Assembly: GCF_000744835.1 (NCBI RefSeq)
Contig: NZ_JQMS01000001.1
Location: 992,001-1,056,000, forward strand
DNA length: 64,000 nt
Direction: 5' to 3'
From: Flavobacterium sp. 83
Lineage (GTDB): Bacteria; Bacteroidota; Bacteroidia; Flavobacteriales; Flavobacteriaceae
Position numbers and translations under genes: made by a program
The notes under the pieces: generated by a model
Database searches by the model: none
Seen by the model: only the letters and a program-made list of their open reading frames with translations
What the model was told of the DNA's origin: nothing
Part shown: one piece after another, positions 53,832 to 63,141 of the stretch
Layout of the letters: every line of letters begins with the position of its first letter
Numbering within the stretch: the stretch's first letter is position 1

Positions 53832-54842
53832 ATGAAAATAATAGTACCAATGGCTGGGCGAGGTTCCAGATTAAGACCACATACATTAACTATTCCTAAA
53901 CCATTAATTCCTATTGCAGGCAAACCTATTGTACACCGTTTGGTCGAAGATATTGCAGCGGTTTTGAATCAAGATATTGAAGAAATTGCCTTTATCATTC
54001 ATGAAAGTTTTGGAGCAAAAGTAGAAGAGGATTTAATCGCAATTGCTCAAAAGTTAGGTGCTAAAGGGACAATTTATTACCAAAACGAGGCACTTGGAAC
54101 GGGTCATGCCATTATGTGTGCCAAAGATTCTTTGAGTGGACCAGCTGTTATTGCTTATGCCGATACTTTAATTCGTGCCGATTTCGATTTAGATCAAAAT
54201 GCCGATAGTGTAATTTGGGTAAAACAAGTAGATCATCCAGAGGCTTTTGGGGTGATAAACTTAAACGAAGCAAATGAAATAGTCGAACTGGTTGAGAAGC
54301 CTAAGGAATTTGTTTCGGACCTTGCTGTTATAGGAATTTACTATTTCAAAGATGTTGCCGTTTTAAAAAATGAACTTCAATTAGTATTAGACAATAATAT
54401 TATTCACGGCGGAGAATATCAAATAAACGATGGAATAAAACAAATGATGGCAAAAGGTATGGTATTTGTTCCCGGTAAAGTAGATGAGTGGATGGACTGT
54501 GGAAACAAAGATGTTACGGTGGAAACGAATTCCAGAATGTTAGGGTTCTTGCATAACGATGGAATACATTTAGTAGACTTTGACGTTAAGTTAGAAAATT
54601 CAACAATTATCCCGCCCTGTTATATTGGGGAAGATGTAGTTTTGATTAATGCAACTGTTGGGCCTAATGTGTCACTAGGAAATGGATGTCATGTCTCAAA
54701 CAGTACTATAAAAAATAGTTTGGTACAAACCCACTCCCATATTAAAAATGCGAATTTGGATAATGCTATGATAGGGAATCACGCCAGTTTTGACGGTAAT
54801 TTTACAAGCATCAGTATTGGGGATTATTCAGTGTTAGAGTAA
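53832..54842 (+). CDS. Sugar-1-phosphate nucleotidyltransferase
   Basis: The 336-residue protein begins with the nucleotidyltransferase signature MAGRGSRLRPHTLTIPKPLI. It has an AYADTLIRADFDL catalytic Asp region and, after residue 250, a left-handed beta-helix of hexapeptide repeats (CYIGEDVVLINATVGPNVSL). It resembles glucose-1-phosphate thymidylyl- or uridylyl-transferases of the archaeal-like long form. It activates a sugar phosphate for glycan synthesis; the base and sugar are not certain. It is followed at 36 bp by a TPR gene. Confidence 0.83.
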   Translation: MKIIVPMAGRGSRLRPHTLTIPKPLIPIAGKPIVHRLVEDIAAVLNQDIEEIAFIIHESFGAKVEEDLIAIAQKLGAKGTIYYQNEALGTGHAIMCAKDSLSGPAVIAYADTLIRADFDLDQNADSVIWVKQVDHPEAFGVINLNEANEIVELVEKPKEFVSDLAVIGIYYFKDVAVLKNELQLVLDNNIIHGGEYQINDGIKQMMAKGMVFVPGKVDEWMDCGNKDVTVETNSRMLGFLHNDGIHLVDFDVKLENSTIIPPCYIGEDVVLINATVGPNVSLGNGCHVSNSTIKNSLVQTHSHIKNANLDNAMIGNHASFDGNFTSISIGDYSVLE

Positions 54843-54878
54843 TTGCACCCAAAATGAAGGAATAGCAAGAAACATTCA

Positions 54879-56228
54879 ATGAAAAAAGGGGCTTTTATAT
54901 TTCTGTTTTTGGTTTTGCAATGCAATTCAACGTTGCTATTGGCACAAACTGAACCGGAAGAAATTAAGCAGGATAAAGATCAGTTTCAGGAATTTTTTTA
55001 TGAAGCGTTGCTTCAAAAGGGGATTGAAAATTATGACAAGGCGATTAAAGCTTTGGAGCAATGTGCAAAACTTCAACCCAATAATGCTACAGTCTATTTC
55101 GAATTAGGAAAAAACTATTTGGCTTCAAAGGATTATGGAAATGCCTACAGTGCATTCGAACACGCTACGCAAATTGATCCAAAAAACAGATGGTTTTGGG
55201 TGGGAATGTATGATGTGAGTTATGAAACCAGTAATTACAATCAAGCGCTGATTGCCATCAATAAATTAATTCCATTTGATGAGAAGTATAAAGAAGATTT
55301 GACATCGCTTTATATGGGAACCAAGCAATATGATAAAGCGCTTGATCTCATTAATGAATTGAATGCCACTTTTGGAAAATCAGAAAGAAGGGAATTATAT
55401 AAAATGCAGATTTTATCGGAAGGGAAATTTCAAGATGTTGAAGAGTCTAATTTAATAGAACAAATCGGTAAAAGTCCAAAAGAAGAATCCAATTATATTG
55501 CTTTGATTAATTTGTATTCCAAGAATAATGAAACGGAGAAAGCATTTGAAATAACCAAAAAGTTAGCGGCGGCAATTCCAAATTCTGAATGGGCGCAAGT
55601 GAGTTTATTTAAAGTTTATTTGGATAACAATGACGCTCCAAAAGCAATCAATGCGATGAATGTTTCTTTGGCCAGTGCCAAAATAGATTCAAAGATTAAA
55701 CACAGAATGCTGAATGAATTCTTGATTTTTGTGGATAAAAATCCGCAATATACTCCTGATTTAGAAAAAGCCATTGCCTATTTTGATACTGATGCAACAG
55801 TTGATGTAGCCAAAGAAATTGGAAAATATTATCATAGTAAAAAGCAATGGGACAAAGCCATTCCGTTTTATGAACGTGCTTTGAAAAATGGTTCGACCGA
55901 AGATATTGAAACGAATTTGCTTTTGCTTCAAGCGTATACCGAAGTAAAACAGTTTGATTTGGTTGCTAAAAAAGCCATGACAATGATTGAAACATTTCCT
56001 ACGCAACCACAGTTTTATTATTATTCCGGTTTGGCAAATAACCAATTGCAACACTATAAAAATGCAGTAACAATTCTGGAAATGGGTATGGATTATTTGA
56101 TAGACGATATAACATTAGAAACAAATTTCAATATCCAGCTTGGAGAGGCATATAACGGTTTAGGCGATTTCAAGAAAAAAGAAGTGTATTTCTCCAAAGC
56201 CAACGAATTATTAAAACAAAAAAAATAA
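54879..56228 (+). CDS. Secreted TPR-repeat protein
   Basis: The 449-residue protein has a signal peptide (residues 1-22) and then TPR units: KGIENYDKAIKALEQCAKLQ, AYSAFEHATQIDP, and more towards the C-terminus (WDKAIPFYERALKNGS, GLANNQLQHYKNAVTILEMG). It should work in the periplasm as a protein-binding scaffold. Its stop overlaps the ATG of the DUF4292 gene (TAATG), so the two are translationally coupled. Confidence 0.85.
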   Translation: MKKGAFIFLFLVLQCNSTLLLAQTEPEEIKQDKDQFQEFFYEALLQKGIENYDKAIKALEQCAKLQPNNATVYFELGKNYLASKDYGNAYSAFEHATQIDPKNRWFWVGMYDVSYETSNYNQALIAINKLIPFDEKYKEDLTSLYMGTKQYDKALDLINELNATFGKSERRELYKMQILSEGKFQDVEESNLIEQIGKSPKEESNYIALINLYSKNNETEKAFEITKKLAAAIPNSEWAQVSLFKVYLDNNDAPKAINAMNVSLASAKIDSKIKHRMLNEFLIFVDKNPQYTPDLEKAIAYFDTDATVDVAKEIGKYYHSKKQWDKAIPFYERALKNGSTEDIETNLLLLQAYTEVKQFDLVAKKAMTMIETFPTQPQFYYYSGLANNQLQHYKNAVTILEMGMDYLIDDITLETNFNIQLGEAYNGLGDFKKKEVYFSKANELLKQKK

Positions 56229-57001
56229 TGAAAAAATTTTCAATATTACTAGTACTTGCATTCTTTATGGCTTCCTGTAAATCTAAAGCTATTGTAGCTG
56301 AAGCAACTATAAAATCAAAGGGTCTTACTGCTGATAAAATAATAGAAAATCATTACAACAATAAAAACAATTTTTCTACATTATATATTAAGTCTAATGC
56401 AAGATATGCTGATGAGAAACAAACTCAGAATGTTACTGCCGAGATAAAAATCAAGAAAGACGAACAAATCTTGATTAGTATTCGGTTTTTGGGAATTACA
56501 ATGGCCAAAGCATTGATTACACCAACAGCAGTGAGTTATTATGAAAAAATAAACGGTAGTTATTTTGAAGGGGATTTCAGCGGATTGAGTCAATGGCTAG
56601 GAACTGATTTAGATTTCACTAAAATTCAAAATATGTTGCTTGGTGATGCTATTGATGATTTGAATAAAGGAAAATATACGGAATCATTAGTGGAACAAAC
56701 CTATAGATTGGATGACGTTTCTAATGGAAATACTAGAAAATCGTTCTTTTTTGATGCGGATAAATTCTTGGTCAAAAGACAGGAAATAAAACAAACCGCT
56801 GAAGATAGAATGATACAAGTTGCTTATTCAGATAACAAGGTGTACAATGAAGCCACATTGCCGTCAAATGTTTCCATAAATACGTTTCAAAAGAAAGGGA
56901 AAACAGAAATTAATTTAGATTATAACACAATAACCTTCAATGAGGAACTTTCTTTTCCTTATAGTGTTCCAAATGGGTACAAAAGAATTATAATTAAGTA
57001 A
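56228..57001 (+). CDS. DUF4292 lipoprotein
   Basis: The 257-residue product has a lipoprotein signal with lipobox MASC (Cys at 17) and a beta-rich domain with ILISIRFLGITMAKALITPTAV, the DUF4292 pattern, which resembles the LolA/LolB fold. Such proteins could help place lipoproteins or lipids in the outer membrane. It is coupled to the TPR gene upstream, and an EnvC-like gene follows at 24 bp. Confidence 0.82.
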   Translation: MKKFSILLVLAFFMASCKSKAIVAEATIKSKGLTADKIIENHYNNKNNFSTLYIKSNARYADEKQTQNVTAEIKIKKDEQILISIRFLGITMAKALITPTAVSYYEKINGSYFEGDFSGLSQWLGTDLDFTKIQNMLLGDAIDDLNKGKYTESLVEQTYRLDDVSNGNTRKSFFFDADKFLVKRQEIKQTAEDRMIQVAYSDNKVYNEATLPSNVSINTFQKKGKTEINLDYNTITFNEELSFPYSVPNGYKRIIIK

Positions 57002-57025
57002 ATTTGCAAAAAATATTTTTTTAAG

Positions 57026-58336
57026 ATGCCAAAATTTCTCCTAAGCCTAATTTTTATAAGTATGACTTCATTACTATGGAGTCAGGAAACACAACAAGAA
57101 AAATTAGAAGAACGAAAAGCCCAGATTCAAAAAGAAATTCGCGAAAATGAAAAGCTATTACAAACCGTAAAGAAAAAAGAAAAAACGGCTGTAAATGTAA
57201 TTGTTATTCAAAGCAATAAGATAAAGCTTAAAGAAAAACTGATCAATACTACTGAAAAGCAAAAGAAGCTTTTGGGGAATGACATGTATATTAATCAGAT
57301 AAAAATTAATAAACTCAAAAAAGAACTGGTAATCCTAAAGGAGGATTATGCTGAGATGATTGTAAAGTCCTATAAAAGCCGTTCAGAGGAAAGCAGAGCA
57401 ATGTTCTTATTATCGTCGGAGAATTTCTTACAAGCGTATAAAAGAGCTCAGTATATGAAGCAGTATACGAATTACAGAAAAATGCAAGGCGAAGAAATAA
57501 AGACGAAAACGGGAGAACTTGTCGTTTATAATGGAAAGCTAAATGTACAAAAAACTGCCAAACAAAAACTTATTGCTGAAAATGAAAAAGAACGTTTGTC
57601 ACTAGAAAAAGAAAGACAAGAGCAAGAAAAATTAGTCCAATCCATTAAGAAAGATAAAAGCAAGATTCTTGCTGAAATCAAGAAAAAACAGCAAGAGTCG
57701 AGACAAATTGACAGGCAAATTGATCGATTAATTCGTCAGGCAATTGCTGAAGCCAATAGAAAAGCGGCGATGGAAAGGGCAATGGAAAAAGCAAAAGCGG
57801 AATCGCTGGCCGCATCAAAAACAGAAACTAAATCCGAAATAAAAACAAGAGCTAAAGAAATTGTTTCTACGTCTTCAGTTTCTTCATCAAAAATAGAACT
57901 AACAGCAGAAACCAAATTAATTGCTGATAACTTTAGAGCCAACAGAGGGAAGTTGCCTTGGCCTGTAGAAAAAGGATTTGTGTCATTAGGATATGGAGAT
58001 CAGGCGCATCCTGTTTATAAAACCTTAGTTATTCATAATAGTGGAGTGGAGATTACAACTGATGCTGGGTCTAGTGCAAGAGCCGTTTTTGGGGGCGAAG
58101 TAACCAGCGTTATTGTTTTGTCTCCAATAAATAAAGCAGTGATGGTGCAGCACGGGGATTTCTTTACGGTATATCAAAATTTAAGTTCTGTGTTTGTCAA
58201 TAAAGGAGATAAAGTAAGTACAAAACAAAGCCTAGGAAAAGTAAGGACAAATAGTGATGGTAAAACGATAATCAAATTTTTAATTCTTCAAAACACTACG
58301 TATAACAATCCTCAAAGTTGGTTGTATAATATGTAA
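57026..58336 (+). CDS. EnvC-like murein hydrolase activator with degenerate LytM domain
   Basis: The 436-residue protein has a signal peptide (residues 1-18), a long coiled coil (about 20-250) and a C-terminal LytM/M23 domain (about 305-436). The domain keeps the fold (IHNSGVEITTDAGSSARAVFGG, VMVQHGDFFTVYQNLS) but lacks the zinc ligands: the second histidine of the usual YxHL is Asn in YQNL, and the final HxH is replaced by IKFLI. This matches EnvC, which activates amidases during cell division without cutting peptidoglycan itself. Confidence 0.87.
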   Translation: MPKFLLSLIFISMTSLLWSQETQQEKLEERKAQIQKEIRENEKLLQTVKKKEKTAVNVIVIQSNKIKLKEKLINTTEKQKKLLGNDMYINQIKINKLKKELVILKEDYAEMIVKSYKSRSEESRAMFLLSSENFLQAYKRAQYMKQYTNYRKMQGEEIKTKTGELVVYNGKLNVQKTAKQKLIAENEKERLSLEKERQEQEKLVQSIKKDKSKILAEIKKKQQESRQIDRQIDRLIRQAIAEANRKAAMERAMEKAKAESLAASKTETKSEIKTRAKEIVSTSSVSSSKIELTAETKLIADNFRANRGKLPWPVEKGFVSLGYGDQAHPVYKTLVIHNSGVEITTDAGSSARAVFGGEVTSVIVLSPINKAVMVQHGDFFTVYQNLSSVFVNKGDKVSTKQSLGKVRTNSDGKTIIKFLILQNTTYNNPQSWLYNM

Positions 58337-58379
58337 TAATGGATTGGAATCGAAGTAGTTTCAGTTCTTATATTTAGCT

Positions 58380-58418
58380 AAAAAAGCGAATCAAATAATT
58401 TGATTCGCTTTTTTTTGT
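58380..58418. terminator. Bidirectional terminator after the EnvC-like gene
   Basis: GCGAATCAAAT (58386-58396) is the perfect reverse complement of ATTTGATTCGC (58398-58408), flanked by A- and T-runs. It serves both the EnvC-like gene and the converging transglutaminase gene. Confidence 0.9.
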
Positions 58419-58432
58419 GCCAAACAACGTGA

Positions 58433-59386
58433 TTATTGTTGCTGTTGTTTTTGCTGCAGTTGCTCAATATGATCCAATTGTTCTTGGAGTTCTATAGAAA
58501 CTTCTTCGAGTTGTACATCATTTATATCTTCAAATTGTCTTCCGTCTTCGTAGCCAATTGAAACGGATACGGAAAGTGTTTGTCTGGAAAGTCCTTTGAA
58601 AGTTCCTTTTACTAAGGTACAATCATAGAAATTACGACCTACTGAAAGTTTTACGTGATTGTCCATTGTCCAGATGTTATTTGTAGGATCTAGACCAAGC
58701 CAGCCTTGTGTTGGCGTGTAAATTTCTACCCAGGCGTGTGTTGCGCCTTCTCCCCTTAGGCCGCTTTCGTTAGGGCAAATGTATCCGCTCACATAGCGCG
58801 ATGGTATTCCTGCCGTACGTAAGAGTTGTAATAGTAAATGTGCAAAGTCTTGGCAAACACCTTTTCTAATTTCTAAAATTTCATCGATAGTGGTTTCAAT
58901 AGTGGTGATTCCTTTAGTGTACTTAAAATTGTTGAAAATATATTCATTGCATTGTTGCGCAATTTCTATAATGGGTTTGTCAACACAGTTTATTTCATCC
59001 AGAATTGCAAGGATTTCATTTTGCTTTTTGATGATTTCTGGATAACAAAGCCGAAGTAAAAGAATGCTTTTCTCTTTTTCTTTTGCCAAATCCATTACCT
59101 TAATATCATCTATTTCTGGTATTTTCAGCGAATGATTTACACGTACCACCATTTGAGATTCTATAGTCATTTCAGTGTGAGCTTCCAAAGTATTAAAGTT
59201 ACCAACACGATTTCCGAAGTAATCCTGAGAGATTTCCACTACCGGATTATTCGTAATTAAAAGTTGGTATTGAAGTACATCTTGGTTGTCAAAATGGTGC
59301 GGGAATAAACGAATTTCATTTATACTTTCTTTTATGGGCCAATTGTATTGGTATTTTGTGATGTGAACTATTTTGAAAATTGCCAT
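58433..59386 (-). CDS. Transglutaminase-like protein
   Basis: The 317-residue protein has the transglutaminase N-terminal beta domain and the catalytic triad: Cys in GVCQDFAHLL, His in ATHAWVEIY and Asp in GLDPTNNIW. The C-terminus is Gln-rich (QQKQQQQ), which is unusual. Such proteins may cut or join isopeptide bonds. It is the last of three genes with the alpha-E and ATP-grasp genes, a well-known trio. Confidence 0.9.
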   Translation of the reverse strand: MAIFKIVHITKYQYNWPIKESINEIRLFPHHFDNQDVLQYQLLITNNPVVEISQDYFGNRVGNFNTLEAHTEMTIESQMVVRVNHSLKIPEIDDIKVMDLAKEKEKSILLLRLCYPEIIKKQNEILAILDEINCVDKPIIEIAQQCNEYIFNNFKYTKGITTIETTIDEILEIRKGVCQDFAHLLLQLLRTAGIPSRYVSGYICPNESGLRGEGATHAWVEIYTPTQGWLGLDPTNNIWTMDNHVKLSVGRNFYDCTLVKGTFKGLSRQTLSVSVSIGYEDGRQFEDINDVQLEEVSIELQEQLDHIEQLQQKQQQQ

Positions 59387-59398
59387 TTTATATTACGT

Positions 59399-60346
59399 TT
59401 AAGAGAAAAATAATTTAGAAAAATCTGTCGAAAACTGTATTAATTTTGTTCTTGTATTGTTAAGTACGTCTTCTAATTCCTTATTGGTAAGATTATGATA
59501 ATCTGTAAATTCTATAGAACTTTTAAGTCTTCCAAATTGATTGTGCAATGTTCTAGCTTCACTCAAATTATTGTCTTTAAACAAGTTGTTCAAATAGGTG
59601 TCTATTAATTCTAAAGTGTAAATTACGGAATGGGCAAAATCTCTATTGAAGATAACGTGCTGCACTACTTTGCGATTGTGAGGAATATTACTGTAGCTTT
59701 TTAAATAGAATTCGTAGCCAGAAAGAGAAAGTAATAATCTTCTCCAATATAATAAATCTTCATCTCCATCTAGATTGTATTGAATAGGGGCGTAGTAGGC
59801 TTGGGTTAGGGAGATAGTTTGCAGACATCTTTCTATATGTTTACCAATACTTGAAAAACACCAACCCAATCCTCTAGGCATTGTCACCTGAAGAATTCCA
59901 TTATAAAGTAAGAAATCTTTATTGAGTTTTGAGATAATATTACTCGCATCAGAAGTTTCTAATTTTTTTGGTAAATCGGGTGAATTCATGAAGTGATACA
60001 AAGAATTGATATGTTCCCAAAGTTCTTTTGTAATTTTATCTTGAGAACCTCTTGCATTTTCTCGTGCTTTGTTAACGAGATTCTTTACTGAATTCTGGTT
60101 TTGACTATCGCAAATGATATACTTTAGAACATAATTTGTGTCATATTGTACTTCATTTATTTGTTTTATGGGTAAATCAGTATAGTAATCCAATAAAGGT
60201 TTGTAACCTTTAGCATCATTCGTTTCCGTGTCAAATGACAATATATAAAAGGTGTTTAGGGTAAGTAACATTCCATCTGTTCTTTCCATGTATCGGTTGA
60301 GCCAAAACATTCCGTGTGCAACTCGGCTTAGCATATTTGCTTTCAT
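59399..60346 (-). CDS. Alpha-E domain protein
   Basis: The 315-residue protein is almost all helix, with MLSRVAHGMFWLNRYMER at the start and RGLGWCFSSIGKHIERC in the middle, the alpha-E (DUF403) pattern. Its biochemical role is unknown; it always occurs with a circularly permuted ATP-grasp protein and a transglutaminase. The start is 42 bp after the ATP-grasp stop, and the stop is 12 bp before the transglutaminase start. Confidence 0.9.
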   Translation of the reverse strand: MKANMLSRVAHGMFWLNRYMERTDGMLLTLNTFYILSFDTETNDAKGYKPLLDYYTDLPIKQINEVQYDTNYVLKYIICDSQNQNSVKNLVNKARENARGSQDKITKELWEHINSLYHFMNSPDLPKKLETSDASNIISKLNKDFLLYNGILQVTMPRGLGWCFSSIGKHIERCLQTISLTQAYYAPIQYNLDGDEDLLYWRRLLLSLSGYEFYLKSYSNIPHNRKVVQHVIFNRDFAHSVIYTLELIDTYLNNLFKDNNLSEARTLHNQFGRLKSSIEFTDYHNLTNKELEDVLNNTRTKLIQFSTDFSKLFFS

Positions 60347-60388
60347 GTTGTTTGTTTTTTAAAAGGTATAACCTATTAGACCTTTAAT

Positions 60389-61825
60389 TTATTTTACTAT
60401 CCAAGTATCTTTGCTTCCTCCCCCTTGAGAAGAATTAACGACTAATGAGCCTTCGGTAAGGGCAACACGAGTCAGTCCACCAGGAACTATTTTTACGCCA
60501 TTGGGACCACACAAAGCATAAGGTCTTAAATCTACATGACGTAGTTTTAGTTCTCCATCAATAAGGCAAGGCACAGTGCTGAGTTGGATGATGGGTTGTG
60601 CAATGAAATTACGTGGATTACCAGCAATGGCAATTTTTGCATTATCTAATTCTTCTTGGGTTGCTTTATTTCCCATAATCATTCCATAGCCGCCACTTTG
60701 GTTGGTTTCCTTGATAACCATGTTTTCCATATTAGCAAAAACCATTTCTCTTTCATCTAGATTCTCCATTCTGTAGGTTGGTACATTTTTCAGGATTGGC
60801 TCTTCGTTCATGTAATATTTTATCATATCCGGTACATAAGCGTATACCGCTTTATCATCGGCGACACCGTTTCCTACCGCATTTACTAAAGCTACATTTC
60901 CATGTTTGTAAGCACTAATAAGTCCTGGAACGCCCAGCGTACTATCTGGTTTGAAAACTAAAGGGTCAAGATATTCGTCATCCAAGCGTCTGTAAATTAC
61001 ATCTACCTGATGAAGCCCTGAAGTAGTTTTCATATAAACTTTATTGTTGTTTACTACTAAATCTCTCCCTTCGACCAAAGGAATTCCCATTTGTCTGGCT
61101 AAAAAAGTATGTTCATAATACGCCGAGTTGTAAACTCCAGGTGTTAATAAGACTACGTTTGGGTTAGCGATATTTCTTGGAGACAGTGAAACCAGAATAT
61201 TATGAAAAATCATCGGATAATTACTTACCATACTCACATGATTGGAGGTAAGCATTTCCGGAAAAATACGTTTGGTTATTTCTCTGTTTTCAAGCATGTA
61301 ACTTACTCCGCTAGGACAACGCAAATTGTCTTCCAGTACATAAAACTCTCCTTTTGCTCCCCGAATTAAATCTATTCCTGCAATATGCACATGAATATCG
61401 TGAGGTAATTTAATTCCATGAACTTCTTGTATATAGTGCGGACAAGAGGCTATTAATGCAGCTGGAATTATTCCTTCTTTTATAATAAGCTGCTCGTTAT
61501 AGATGTCTTCCAAAAATAAATTGAGTGCTTTTAGCCTTTGTTTTATTCCGGATTCTACTTCGTTCCAGTCTTGTTGGGTAATGATTCTGGGAATAATATC
61601 AAAAGGGAATATTCTTTCAATTCCTTGATTGTCATCACTGTAAACGGTAAAAGTTATTCCTTGATTCATGAAGAAATCAGAAGCTTGCCGATGTTTATCG
61701 TTCAGTTTTTCGTGATTTAAACTTTGTAATGTTTGTAATACTTGACGGTAAGATTCCCGAACTCCCTCATTAGAAAACATCTCGTCCCAACCATTTGGGT
61801 TTAAATTAGGCATCAATTTCACCAT
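60389..61825 (-). CDS. Circularly permuted type 2 ATP-grasp protein
   Basis: The 478-residue protein carries GIDLIRGAKGEFYVLEDNLRCPSG, MENMVIKETNQSGGYGM, and the C-terminal SLVVNSSQGGGSKDTWIV, the pattern of the permuted ATP-grasp family. It probably joins a carboxylate to an amine at ATP's expense, making a peptide-like bond. It heads the minus-strand trio. The ATG at 61825 is used; one four codons further (61813) is equally possible. Confidence 0.9.
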   Translation of the reverse strand: MVKLMPNLNPNGWDEMFSNEGVRESYRQVLQTLQSLNHEKLNDKHRQASDFFMNQGITFTVYSDDNQGIERIFPFDIIPRIITQQDWNEVESGIKQRLKALNLFLEDIYNEQLIIKEGIIPAALIASCPHYIQEVHGIKLPHDIHVHIAGIDLIRGAKGEFYVLEDNLRCPSGVSYMLENREITKRIFPEMLTSNHVSMVSNYPMIFHNILVSLSPRNIANPNVVLLTPGVYNSAYYEHTFLARQMGIPLVEGRDLVVNNNKVYMKTTSGLHQVDVIYRRLDDEYLDPLVFKPDSTLGVPGLISAYKHGNVALVNAVGNGVADDKAVYAYVPDMIKYYMNEEPILKNVPTYRMENLDEREMVFANMENMVIKETNQSGGYGMIMGNKATQEELDNAKIAIAGNPRNFIAQPIIQLSTVPCLIDGELKLRHVDLRPYALCGPNGVKIVPGGLTRVALTEGSLVVNSSQGGGSKDTWIVK

Positions 61826-62214
61826 AACATATTTTGTTAAAAAATTAAACTATGTTGCATTTTATTGTAAAAAACGCATCGTTAAGGCTAAAATATCAAT
61901 TTAATTTTTATAAAAATGACGATTGAGTAACTATTTAATAATTTTTGCAACATTCTTTTTTTGGCAATTGTTTTTTGATAATTATTCTATTTTGTAATGT
62001 CGTTTTTTTTGATTTCGCAGTAGAATGAATATTTTTTGATTGATAAACCCCATTAAATATAGGACATGAGGGTTTGTTTTAAAAAAAAATGAATGTATAG
62101 TTTGTAAAAGGGAGGGTGTGAAAATAAAAACAGAAAAAAGTAGTTTCTGTTTGCGAAAAAGAAGAGTCAATTTTAGGGTGTAAATTGAACGCAGTTTTTA
62201 ATTGCAACCAAATG
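61826..62214. other. Intergenic stretch without a supported gene
   Basis: Between the ATP-grasp start and the hairpin at 62221 there is 390 bp of AT-rich DNA with only a 62-codon open frame (61982-62170, minus), rich in Phe, Lys and Ile, and without a plausible start region. No full -7 element was found. Confidence 0.5.
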
Positions 62215-62250
62215 AAAAATCCCAGTTATTAATGAGATTTAATAACTGGG
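62215..62250 (-). terminator. Terminator of the deacetylase gene
   Basis: CCCAGTTATTAA (62221-62232) pairs perfectly with TTAATAACTGGG (62239-62250); on the minus strand a short T-run follows. Confidence 0.75.
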
Positions 62251-62284
62251 AGTAGGGTTTATTTTGTTGAATAACCGTTTTTGA

Positions 62285-63127
62285 TTATTTATTAAAAGAA
62301 GATTTTATAGCTTTCATTACACTTGGAGTTGACCATTGACCAGCCACAATAATACGTCTTATTGTATATAGCGGATCAATTGAATCTCTTTTGGTTGATA
62401 AGATAAAAGCCATTTGATAGCCACTCTTTTTTATTTGAGGAATAGCTTCCTTATTCCATAAACCAAAAGGATATGCAAAATAAGTCACTGGTTTGCCAAT
62501 AATGTCTTCCAGTTTCTTTTTAGGTTTTACCAATTGAGTTTCCCAGTCTTCTCCTGCATATTTAGTCACCATATGATGATCCCAAGTATGAGCAGCAACT
62601 GTATTTCCACTGTCAGATAAGCTTTTAATTTGCTCTTTTGTCAAATAATTAGGACGGTTGATGGAAACGGTCATTACAAAGAATACTCCTTTGAAGCCGT
62701 ATTTTTTCATTTCGGTTGCACCTAAACTATATTGCTCACCTCGTGTATCATCAAATGTAATCATGATAGGATTTGCTGGTAATGGGGCATCATGAACTAA
62801 ATATTCATACAATTGATCGGGTAAAATGCTATGATATCCTTCGTCAGACAACGCTTTCATTTGCTGTGCAAAATTAGCTGGAGTTACGGTATAGGTTTTT
62901 GTCATTTCACCGGCATTGGCACTAAGCTCCTTGATATTATGATAACATAATATAGGTACTTCTTTTTTGGAAAGAATGGTTGCTAAGTCAGCCATTTCTT
63001 TTTTAGGAGTAATTTTTTTAACAGGCGTATTAACTTCAGTTGTCTCCTTTTCTATTTTAGTTGGTTTAGAGTTACAACTAATCAATAAAGATAAACCTAG
63101 AGAAACTGAAAATAAGATATTTTTCAT
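62285..63127 (-). CDS. Polysaccharide deacetylase lipoprotein (CE4/NodB)
   Basis: The 280-residue protein has a lipoprotein signal (lipobox LISC, Cys at about 18) and a NodB fold. Catalytic features are TFDDTRGEQ (the D-D pair, Gly of TFDDG replaced by Thr), HTWDH with the two metal-binding histidines, and YFAYPFGLWNKEAI. It removes acetyl groups from an extracellular glycan such as peptidoglycan or a surface polymer. It lies 14 bp after the stop of the upstream gene at 63142. Confidence 0.85.
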   Translation of the reverse strand: MKNILFSVSLGLSLLISCNSKPTKIEKETTEVNTPVKKITPKKEMADLATILSKKEVPILCYHNIKELSANAGEMTKTYTVTPANFAQQMKALSDEGYHSILPDQLYEYLVHDAPLPANPIMITFDDTRGEQYSLGATEMKKYGFKGVFFVMTVSINRPNYLTKEQIKSLSDSGNTVAAHTWDHHMVTKYAGEDWETQLVKPKKKLEDIIGKPVTYFAYPFGLWNKEAIPQIKKSGYQMAFILSTKRDSIDPLYTIRRIIVAGQWSTPSVMKAIKSSFNK

Positions 63128-63141
63128 AATTGAATAGCGAA

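Noticed and set aside
61982..62170. 62-codon open frame on the minus strand
   Set aside because: Composition is that of AT-rich noncoding DNA, there is no promoter element, and no family feature is seen.
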